Shown in pieces: positions 31,101-38,019 of a stretch of 64,000 nucleotides of DNA. The position numbers and the translations under genes are program-made. Every line of letters begins with the position of its first letter. The stretch's first letter is position 1. The notes beneath the pieces are model-generated. The model made no database searches. It was not told the DNA's origin and worked only from the letters and a program-made list of their open reading frames with translations. The stretch is from Tribonema minus (Eukaryota; Sar; Xanthophyceae; Tribonematales; Tribonemataceae): NCBI GenBank assembly GCA_017506865.1, contig JAFCMP010000223.1, positions 310,001 to 374,000 of the forward strand, read 5' to 3'.

Positions 31101-33067
31101 TGGTCTACGGGCAGAGCAGCGGGTCGCTGTCCCCCACTCAGGTCACGGGCGGCACCGGAGTCTACACCTCGGTTCTGTGGACGGAGACACCGGGCTGTCC
31201 CGCGCTCCCCGACGACGACCTGGGGCCATTCGAGGGGCTGCCCATGGGCGTGTACTCCCTGGCCGTCGTCGACAGCGCGGGGGGGACGGGCTACCAGGCG
31301 TACGAGATCAAGACCAACCCTCCTCTGGAGATCGCGCAGGGCAGGACGGCCGACGCCACGGCGTTCGGCGGTGCGGACGGCAGCATAGGGGACACCGAGG
31401 TGACGGGGGGGGACGGCACCGTGGCCAAGGTGGAGTGGACGTGGTCGGAGGGCGCCACCCCCATCGCCGACATGACGGTGTGGGCGAAGTCGCAGCTGCT
31501 CGCGGGCAGCTACACCATCCGGGTGGAAGACGGAGTCGGCGCCCACGCGTCCTTCACGTACGTCATCTACCAGCCCATTCGCTTGAGCGTGGAGACGCAG
31601 CACGCCATCGGAGGAGCACCAGTCGGCCAGATCACGGTGACGCCCCAGGGGGGGCAGCCGCCGTACCAGTACAGCTGGAAGTTCGGGGGGCAGCCTTTCG
31701 CCATGACGCCCACGGTGACAGGGCTGGTGCCCGGCCTGTACGCCTGCGTCGTCACCGCCGGCAGGTACACGGCGAGCGTCACGGAGTCGGTGAGGGACTC
31801 GGACGTCGCCGCCATCTCGGTGTACAGCGCGATCACGAGGTGCTCGTACGTCGGCGCTAGCGACGGCAAGGTGGAGCTGACCCTGCGCGGCGGCCTGGAG
31901 CCGTACGCGTTCGTCTGGTCCGACGGCTCCACCCTGCCCTACCTGAAGGGCTTCGCGGGGACCTACGGAGTCGCCATCTCCGACAGCGGCGGCCTCAGCA
32001 CGTCCGCCTCCTTCGCGATCGGGGAGCCCGAGGTCTACGACCTGGACGAGGGCCCTTACGACGTGGGTCTGCTGGGAGACGTGGGCTGCAGGGACCTGCA
32101 GTCGCGTGACATCGTCTGTCGCACTCTGGTGACGGCTCACGACGTGGGTTCCTCACTGCGGTTGGGGGCGCGGCGCAACGACGGATCGCTGGTGAAGCTG
32201 GGAGCCCTCGCGTTCGGAGGAATGGCGGGGGGGGACGGTCGCGTGTCCGTGGAGGCTTCCGCGGCCGGCAGCACTCGCGAGGTGCTGAGGGTGACCCCTG
32301 AGGGCCTCACCGTTTTCGGAGGGCTGACGGTGGACGGGGACTCTCCGCTGACGGCCGCGGACGTGAAGACCCTGAGGAAGGAGATGGTGGTCGACTGCGA
32401 CGCGCCCGACGACGCCGCTCTGAGCGGAGCCGCGCTGAGGCTGGCGGCCTTCGAGGGAGCGCCCGCCATCTCGTTCGACTCTTCCGAGTCCGCGCTGCTT
32501 CTCGACGGCGAGCTGCTGGTGCGGGCCGGCGCTCTCCGCGCGGGGGACGACTGGGGCGCTGCCGACGTTCGGATGGGGCCCGACTCGCTGACTCTGTGGC
32601 ACCCGGGCCCGCCGTTGGCCTCGCTCGTGCTCGACGAGACGGGACTCTGGATCACGGGGGCCAGGCTGAGCGGCGCCGTGCCCACCGTCGGCTACCGAGT
32701 GGCGGACCTAGGACTGGAAGAGATCTCGACGGGCGTGCACCTCCCGTACGATCCCGACTCGAAGGCGTGGACGGCGGACCGCCCGATCGCGGCTCCGTCG
32801 TTCCGCTGCGGCGAGGACGGAGCGAGACTGTCGAGCGCTGGCCTGACAGTGCCGGGCGTCTCGCCCGACACGTACGCAACCCTGACGGCGAGCGGTCTCA
32901 ACGCCTTCGGCGCGTGCTCCCTCTCGCAGGGCGGAGCGTCTCTGCACAGCGACAGCGCGTGCGTGTACTGGGGCAACAGGACGTGGCGCATGGGGCGGCA
33001 GGGGGACGCGCTGGCCGTGGAGCACCTCGAGGATGGCATGTGGGCGTCGAAGCTGTATTTGGAGTGA
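28145..33067 (+). CDS. Giant fibre/adhesin: LamG-like lectin domain, SprB-like repeats, shared cap
   Basis: 1640 residues from the ATG at 28145 (MSRVLALPLNG). An in-frame ATG at 28088 is less likely because the promoter-like motif lies between. Residues ~1-200 form a concanavalin/LamG-like jelly roll (WTYEFWGYNISGD, DGWHHYAVVTDG, YSVYQDGQRVAYL). Then come about a dozen ~85-90-residue SprB-like repeats, each with a VYG...TGAIG start, GG.G.Y...W centre and AG.Y.L.VTD.. end. The last ~330 residues are the cap shared with the two smaller fibres (YDLDEGPYDVGLLGDVGCRD, LTVFGGLTVDGD, terminal TWRMGRQGDALAVEHLEDG). SprB repeats are known from bacterial surface adhesins; here a host-attachment fibre is inferred. 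Confidence 0.82.
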   Translation: MSRVLALPLNGTFTPVTNTLGCVIATGTSNTFSTTKVAVPYTSSCKFNSAYANYVQISNIPALTAWTYEFWGYNISGDAATKLRQWIRHDGVNGDQGLQMYDWSGSMDGNSYRTHTFGLSSDSHDGWHHYAVVTDGSAYYSVYQDGQRVAYLTPCKVKIAGKLTLGQWRADLGIGGIVGLMNDFVLTEGVKYTTPSFYPRLLTGVGFMPGSVTNVSIFGGSTGAFAEGTVLYPASLASVTYSLRMTFNGGAMPANTGSGLGRYSLPAGSYVLAITSGGFSVSYTYVITQLPQLLIVSGAVTAASVYGTATGAIGASSVSGGDGAYAYSWTSSLGATAVAATTAGPLSALRAGVYVLRAVDGQGAVASASFAVTQPTELLLTTGAVTNVTIYGAATGAISRTTISGGVPPYTTSWKLGPGTTAFADTSGNAKTGLLAGSYIFRAQDANGAVASYAYAVSQFPQLVVAPGATTAATVWGTATGQIASSAVSGGDGRYTYEWTAGAGGTAIATQGQSPSAKTGLASASYYLRVTDGQGAAVTVTFNVGTVPRLVLAAGAVTKVAVYGQNTGAIGASSVKGGTGSYTVAWASDSAVTPIAEQTLTAKTGLEAGLYVLTVTDSNGAVAEQAFDVPSNPPLVLTPGAISSVAIYGQSTGAIAAPVAAGGSGAYAWTWTPLTPGATPVAAQTGSAKTGLAAGTYGLRLADTAGAVRYTELVVPENPQLVISPGIVQDALVYGEATGSVSDSTASGGYGTLAYSWTCASRTPIVDASPLAHSDLAAGSYVLRARDEAGAVSEHSFTVAQSAKLVVSQPVIADVGIYGESTGSIGDISCAGGIPPYYWSWQSSAATSITDSLPGAHSGLAAGAYTVTCVDSVGAAEVVEYQVRQNAPLVLTPGAVARVQRYGASTGSIGRTLMSGGDGSYAASWTSSAGGTSIPATQGLGALSALRAGSYALTVTDGAGAVACYTYVVPQNPVISFVPATIRMVLVYGQSSGSLSPTQVTGGTGVYTSVLWTETPGCPALPDDDLGPFEGLPMGVYSLAVVDSAGGTGYQAYEIKTNPPLEIAQGRTADATAFGGADGSIGDTEVTGGDGTVAKVEWTWSEGATPIADMTVWAKSQLLAGSYTIRVEDGVGAHASFTYVIYQPIRLSVETQHAIGGAPVGQITVTPQGGQPPYQYSWKFGGQPFAMTPTVTGLVPGLYACVVTAGRYTASVTESVRDSDVAAISVYSAITRCSYVGASDGKVELTLRGGLEPYAFVWSDGSTLPYLKGFAGTYGVAISDSGGLSTSASFAIGEPEVYDLDEGPYDVGLLGDVGCRDLQSRDIVCRTLVTAHDVGSSLRLGARRNDGSLVKLGALAFGGMAGGDGRVSVEASAAGSTREVLRVTPEGLTVFGGLTVDGDSPLTAADVKTLRKEMVVDCDAPDDAALSGAALRLAAFEGAPAISFDSSESALLLDGELLVRAGALRAGDDWGAADVRMGPDSLTLWHPGPPLASLVLDETGLWITGARLSGAVPTVGYRVADLGLEEISTGVHLPYDPDSKAWTADRPIAAPSFRCGEDGARLSSAGLTVPGVSPDTYATLTASGLNAFGACSLSQGGASLHSDSACVYWGNRTWRMGRQGDALAVEHLEDGMWASKLYLE

Positions 33068-33094
33068 GCAGAGGAGCCAGCGCGCGGACGCGAA

Positions 33095-36000
33095 TCACAC
33101 TCTCACTCTCAGGTCCGTCACCGCGCTGCCTGGCGGCAGGGCGACGCGCACGTAGACGAGGGCCTCGTCGCACGGGGGAAGCCTCAGGGCCCTGGTGCCG
33201 TGCGCGAGTTGCGCCTCGTCGCAGCACCTGGACAGGGGCTGCCACTCTGTGGTGTAGGCGCCGCTGCCGCAGTCCTCCACCCTTACGAACAGCGGGGGCT
33301 CAGGCACGGGTCCGCAGAAATCAGCGAGGTCGATCCGAGCCAGCGCGTCGGCGTGCTCCGGCCTCGTGCGGAAGCGGACGGTCACGTTCGCCTGCGCTTC
33401 CGTCGGGGCGACGAACCTTCCGCGCACGAGACGCGCTTCGTCCGCGTAGGGCCCCTCGCCATCAGGGCCGCAAGCCCGGCTGTTGTCGAACGGCATCGCT
33501 TCGCCGTCTTCGAACACCACTCTCGTATCGTCCGAGAAGCGGGGGTGACACAGCGAGGCTACGTCCATCTCGATGCCGGGGGACGGGGTGTACGAGAACG
33601 GCGCGGACTCGCCTGCTGCGGAGACGGCCACTAGCCGCAGCGGCGGCGCCGCGCCGTCCCCCCACTCAGTCGCGCGAACGCTGCTGAGCGCTGCCCTCAC
33701 CCTCCTGAAGTAGATGCCGTCCGCGGACGCCGCAGCTCCAGGGTAGACCTCGGATGTTAAGGTCGCATCCTTGAAGAGCGGGGCGCACGCAGCGTCCGTG
33801 CCCTCGTCGCTTCCGCTCCAGTGCTCGCCTCGCACAACCAGAGTGGGCGCGGCGGGGTACCACACGCAGCCGGGGTATCGCACGGCGACGGCGAGCACGA
33901 GCACCAGGGCTGAGGGCGAAGCGTCAGCGGTGACCCTGCCCGTGATCGTGGCGGTCGGGCCCGTCCGCCTGCTGACCTCCGCGACTCGCAGTACGAGAGG
34001 GGGCACGACGCAGGGCTCCACGTAGACTGTGGTAGATGCCTCGCGGACGGCCAAAGTCGTGGGCTCCTGTCGAGCCCCCACGTTGCCGTTCAGGCTGACC
34101 TCGATCGGGCAGCCGCAGGCAGGGTCATGGGCGGAGGCCAGATCCAAACAGAAGCCGCAAGAGCGGGACGCCTCTGCGGCCGCGCCGTCTACAATCAGAG
34201 CGCACGACGCTCCCGGCTCCACTTCTCCCAGCCGCCAGCGCGTTCCGGGGCCGCAGAGGGCATCCGCCTCGGACAGTCGCTTGCCCGCTCTGCTGATGTA
34301 CGCGGCAGCCGGAAAGGCGCCGATCGCCCGGTCGAAGCGGAGGGGCGCGAGCACGAGGGGCGGCAGAGGCACGTCGACGATTACTGGGGGCCCGGGCTGG
34401 CCTGGGCGTAGGCAGCGGCTGTCGCTGTACCGCGCGCGCGCCGTGTACCGTCGGCCGGCCTCGACGGTGAAAGTGGCAGGGCCGTCGGCGCTGATCCAGC
34501 CGTCGCTTCCTGGCGGTCCGCAGTCGCCAGCCGGCAAGGGCGCCCGCCTCAGAGAGTACTGGCAGCACACCCCGGCGGATGCGCCCGGAGGACAGCTGAG
34601 AGAGCACCTCGTGCCGGCCGTGTCCAGTTGGAAACAGCAGACGGGCGGCTCAGGAGGTGCGGCAGCTGCCAGATGAGGCAGGGCGACCTTCGCCACGGGG
34701 CCGTCTCCCAGGTCGTTGGAGTACCACACCTCCACCGCACCACCCTGCGGAAGCGGGGAGAGGCCGTAGACGCCCTCGCTCAGGCCTCTGTCCCAGCAGC
34801 TGACTGTGAACTCGTCGCACGGGAACGGCAGCGCCGCTGCGCCCGCCTCGCGCCCCTCGTCGTCGCGCACTCGGACTCTGAGCGAGTGGATCTCTGGAAG
34901 CAGGTGCCCGCCGAAGCCGACGGGGGCGCGCAGCGGCGGGCTCAAACGGAGGGAGATGTCTCCGTCGCCGCGGCTCTCCGGCCTCGCCAGAGAAGGCATC
35001 GGCGCACGCAGCCGGATGCCCCCCTCCCCCACCTCCACCTCCGCCCCTCCGACGAACAGCCTCCCGGCGCATCGCAGATCCCCTCCCACGGCGCATCCAC
35101 CTCGCACATGCGCATCTCCTGCCTCGAGCGTGCCGACCACCGCCGCCGCGCGGTCGCACCGCAGCTCCCCCTCAATTGCGACCGCATCAAACCGGCATGC
35201 CGCGGAAGACAGCGACTGGGCATCGATTGCCGAGGCGCGAAAGCCCTGACGCACGACCACGTCGCCATCGAAACTTGCGCCCTCTGAGAACAGCGCAGGG
35301 CGCGTGAACGTCGCCGACCCAGTCTGCAGCGTCCCCACCTCCGCGGCGGTCGCGCGCACTGCGTCAGCAACCAGCTCATCGCAGTCCGCGGCGCCCAGCG
35401 ACGCCGCCTCTGTTCGCACCACGGCGAACTGCGCGGTGCCAGCGCACTTGAGTCCTTCCGCCTCGCAGACGCCAGCACATCGGATCTCATCGCACTGCAG
35501 CAGTGGCGCCCGCACGGATGCAGATGCTGTAATGCATCCGGCGGAGAGATCTCCTCTCACGGATGCGCGACCTTCGCACGCGCTGAAGCCTGGGGTCGTC
35601 AACGTGCCCGCGCACGTGAGGTCCCCGGCGCATTCGGCTGCTCCGCTGCAGGTCAGCGATTCGCACTGAAGGGATCCGGTGATCTGAGCGCCGGACCCCA
35701 GCACCGCGGGGCCCGCGCAGGTGAAGCCGCCTCGCAGCGTGGCCGAGTCTCGCACGCTCACGGCGCCCAAGGAGGCGGCGCCGTCCACCTTCATGTCGCC
35801 GCTGAGGTGCGTGTCCTCCGCCCTGAGCAGCTTCATGACGGTGGCTCCCTCTCCGAAAACGGCTGCCGCATCTGCGCGCAACTCGTTCGCCCCGACCGAC
35901 AGCGAGGACGCATCCAGTTCGCCGAGGATGGCCAGCGATGCAGCACGGACGTGCTGGCTGAATTCGGCACCGCCGCGGACGCTCAGCCCTTCAGCCACTG

Positions 36001-37453
36001 ACAGACTGGAGCCGATGTCCACTGCCCCTTCGGCGGCTACGGATCCGGCGATCTTGGCGTCGCCCTCCACCTCCAGCGTTCTGCCAGTCAGCGAGGCGGA
36101 CGCGCACACGTCACGAGCACGGGCCAGGCCCGAGAAGAGAGCCGACCCTGCCTCGACATTGTCGGCTCGCATGACGGAGGCGCGCAGACCCTCGACCCGG
36201 ACCTCGCCGCCGAAGACGGCTCCCCCGGCGACGCTCACTTGTCCTGAGACGGCGACGTCCTCGAACGCGGCGACGGCCTTGCACGACAACGCGCCCGCGC
36301 ACTCCACGGCATCATGGAACGCCGCCCTTCCAGTCACGTCCAGGCTGCCGCGGATGCGGGCGTCGTCGTCGCACCTGAGGTCGCCCCCGAGGCGCAACCC
36401 TTTCGAGACGTCGCAGCCCCCCAGGATGGCAACGTCCTGGCACCGCAACTCGCCGCCGACCGCAGCTCCCCCGGTCACCCTTAGGTCCCGACCGCATGCC
36501 ACGTCAGCGGCAGCAGACAGAGAGGCCGCCTGCACGCCGCCGCCAACGGTGAGATCGGATCCGGTCTCGGCTGCGCCGCTGACCGTGAAGCGCCCATCGA
36601 CGTCCAACGACTGACCGCAGGCAACGGCGCCGGCTGCGGTCAGGGGACCGCCGCAGCTGAAGAGGCCGGCGGTGAGGGTTTCGACTTCGGCTCTCTCCCC
36701 TCGCAGCACTTCACAGCGAATCTCTCTCAGGCAGGCCTCTCCCGAGCACGTCATCGTGCCCGCAGCCACGCAAGTGCCGGTGACGCGCTGTGCTGCGGTC
36801 ACATCTCCCGTCGCAGACAGGCCGCCTACGACGTTGATGTCCGCACTGCAACTGATGCCTGCGACGTCCGCGCCGGCCGCAAATGATGCCCGGCCCCCCA
36901 CAGCGAGCGCATCTCGCACGGAAACCGGCGCATCGACGGTGAGCTGAGAACCCACTACTGCGCCGAAGTCCATGCTGACGGGACCGTCGAATGAGGCTCT
37001 GCCTGCGCAGATGCGTCCTGCCACCAGAGTCCCAGCGATCTCGGCGTCTGCACCTGCGACCAGCGCGCCACGGCAGTTGAACCTCTGCGCGACGACGCCG
37101 CCCTCGACGATCAGGTCCGCCATGTGCGAGCTTCCGCGAACGCACAGGTCACCGGCGATATCAACGGCACCGGCGACCTTCAGATCGGCGTCGACGGCGA
37201 TGCCGAGATCACCTTCGCCGATGCCCGCCGGGCATTCTCTCAGCGCCCTGCCCTCGACGAGCAAGCCGCCATCGCAGCGCAGCGGTCCGGTCACGGTCAT
37301 CGGTGCAGACACCGCAACTTCTCCCTCAGCCGACTCCGTCACGGCGGAGCAGCCCGGCACCCACAGCGCGCCCGCGCGCCAGACCGCTCCCTCGATTTTC
37401 ACATCGCCCGCAACCTCAAGCCCCCCCTTCAGCTTCAGCGCCCCGGACGACAT
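33095..37453 (-). CDS. Bactofilin-like beta-helix giant protein
   Basis: 1452 residues from the ATG at 37453 (MSSGALKLKGGLEVAGDVKI). The open frame continues 21 codons upstream, but the promoter motif falls inside that stretch. About 900 residues are short rungs of 17-20 residues, each with a hydrophobic-x-Cys/Val-x-Gly-Asp/Ala pattern (GDLRCDDDARIRGSLDVTG, VEGDAKIAGSVAAEGAVDIG). These resemble the right-handed beta-helix of bactofilins (polymer-forming cytoskeletal fold) or trimeric fibre shafts. The last ~550 residues are cysteine-rich beta domains (PPVCCFQLDTAGTRCSLSCP, VEPCVVPPLVLRVAEVSRRT). No TM or signal peptide is visible. It is convergent with the giant fibre (27 bp between stops) and divergent from the small gene at 37542. 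A virion shaft or scaffold role is inferred. Confidence 0.78.
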   Translation of the reverse strand: MSSGALKLKGGLEVAGDVKIEGAVWRAGALWVPGCSAVTESAEGEVAVSAPMTVTGPLRCDGGLLVEGRALRECPAGIGEGDLGIAVDADLKVAGAVDIAGDLCVRGSSHMADLIVEGGVVAQRFNCRGALVAGADAEIAGTLVAGRICAGRASFDGPVSMDFGAVVGSQLTVDAPVSVRDALAVGGRASFAAGADVAGISCSADINVVGGLSATGDVTAAQRVTGTCVAAGTMTCSGEACLREIRCEVLRGERAEVETLTAGLFSCGGPLTAAGAVACGQSLDVDGRFTVSGAAETGSDLTVGGGVQAASLSAAADVACGRDLRVTGGAAVGGELRCQDVAILGGCDVSKGLRLGGDLRCDDDARIRGSLDVTGRAAFHDAVECAGALSCKAVAAFEDVAVSGQVSVAGGAVFGGEVRVEGLRASVMRADNVEAGSALFSGLARARDVCASASLTGRTLEVEGDAKIAGSVAAEGAVDIGSSLSVAEGLSVRGGAEFSQHVRAASLAILGELDASSLSVGANELRADAAAVFGEGATVMKLLRAEDTHLSGDMKVDGAASLGAVSVRDSATLRGGFTCAGPAVLGSGAQITGSLQCESLTCSGAAECAGDLTCAGTLTTPGFSACEGRASVRGDLSAGCITASASVRAPLLQCDEIRCAGVCEAEGLKCAGTAQFAVVRTEAASLGAADCDELVADAVRATAAEVGTLQTGSATFTRPALFSEGASFDGDVVVRQGFRASAIDAQSLSSAACRFDAVAIEGELRCDRAAAVVGTLEAGDAHVRGGCAVGGDLRCAGRLFVGGAEVEVGEGGIRLRAPMPSLARPESRGDGDISLRLSPPLRAPVGFGGHLLPEIHSLRVRVRDDEGREAGAAALPFPCDEFTVSCWDRGLSEGVYGLSPLPQGGAVEVWYSNDLGDGPVAKVALPHLAAAAPPEPPVCCFQLDTAGTRCSLSCPPGASAGVCCQYSLRRAPLPAGDCGPPGSDGWISADGPATFTVEAGRRYTARARYSDSRCLRPGQPGPPVIVDVPLPPLVLAPLRFDRAIGAFPAAAYISRAGKRLSEADALCGPGTRWRLGEVEPGASCALIVDGAAAEASRSCGFCLDLASAHDPACGCPIEVSLNGNVGARQEPTTLAVREASTTVYVEPCVVPPLVLRVAEVSRRTGPTATITGRVTADASPSALVLVLAVAVRYPGCVWYPAAPTLVVRGEHWSGSDEGTDAACAPLFKDATLTSEVYPGAAASADGIYFRRVRAALSSVRATEWGDGAAPPLRLVAVSAAGESAPFSYTPSPGIEMDVASLCHPRFSDDTRVVFEDGEAMPFDNSRACGPDGEGPYADEARLVRGRFVAPTEAQANVTVRFRTRPEHADALARIDLADFCGPVPEPPLFVRVEDCGSGAYTTEWQPLSRCCDEAQLAHGTRALRLPPCDEALVYVRVALPPGSAVTDLRVRV

Positions 37454-37541
37454 TGCGGTGCACTTGCGAGGGGCAAACAAAAGAATGCAATCGCAGCTGG
37501 TTTTCCGTTGTGACACTCACTTCTACCATCGCACCGCAAAT
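37454..37541. promoter_or_regulatory. 88-bp bidirectional promoter region
   Basis: The region separates the divergent starts at 37453 (minus) and 37542 (plus). On the minus strand ttcttttgtttgcccctc (core at 37474-37482) ends 21 nt before the ATG and matches the shared T-rich motif. On the plus strand ggttttccgttgtgac is a weaker candidate. The ends (gcaccgcaATG and gcaccgcaaatATG) are similar in both directions. Confidence 0.5.
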
Positions 37542-37871
37542 ATGAGTCGAGTGGAGCAGCTTCAGGAAGCGATGGCGAGCGATGCGCGGGGCGCCCGCAT
37601 GGCGCAAATGCGCTCCCTCCCCTCCACGCCGGCGCCCGACGAACCCGGTATCACAGGGGCCGAAACGCGCGGCGGTCCGCTTTCTCTGCCGAGCTGGTTT
37701 ACGCAAATGATGAGCGGCAGAGCATCGGCCGGCGTGATCGCAGCGGCGGCGAGAGGAGGCATGCAGGCGGCGCAGCAGGCGAACGCGGAGGGCGAGATGC
37801 AGGCGCAAGCGCCGGTTGTGACAACGCAAAGATTCGCAGAAGAGGGCATACAGTGCGCCTGGTGGAGTTGA
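37542..37871 (+). CDS. Small unknown protein
   Basis: 109 residues from the ATG at 37542 (MSRVEQLQEAMASDARGARM). It has a polar N-terminus, a Pro-rich segment (SLPSTPAPDEPG), a moderately hydrophobic Ala/Gly stretch (MMSGRASAGVIAAAARGGMQ) that could be a short amphipathic or membrane-interacting helix, and ends QCAWWS. No family is recognised. Its 88-bp divergent promoter shared with the beta-helix gene, high GC and lack of introns fit a small virion or regulatory protein. The much longer frame upstream is antisense to the beta-helix gene and is not credible. Confidence 0.55.
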   Translation: MSRVEQLQEAMASDARGARMAQMRSLPSTPAPDEPGITGAETRGGPLSLPSWFTQMMSGRASAGVIAAAARGGMQAAQQANAEGEMQAQAPVVTTQRFAEEGIQCAWWS

Positions 37872-38019
37872 ATGAAACGAACGCCGAGCACTGCCAAGAG
37901 AGAAGAGCCTTTCGAACTGCAAGTACAGAATTCTGCATTGAGTGCATCAAGCGGCGGCATTTGCATCTTTCGGCCCCGTTCGCGTGCGGCTTGATCCCTG
38001 CTTGCATGTCTCGCAACAA
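37872..38019. other. Convergent intergenic gap
   Basis: This short gap lies between the stops of the small gene and the Ulp1-like protease. No gene; no strong terminator hairpin was recognised. Confidence 0.4.

Noticed and set aside
24214..32140. Long minus-strand frames opposite the fibre genes
   Set aside because: Arg/Gly/His/Pro-rich translations typical of antisense of GC-rich genes; the plus strand has coherent repeats and domains.
36972..37541. 190-residue N-terminal extension of the small gene at 37542
   Set aside because: It runs antisense through the start of the beta-helix gene and across the shared promoter.
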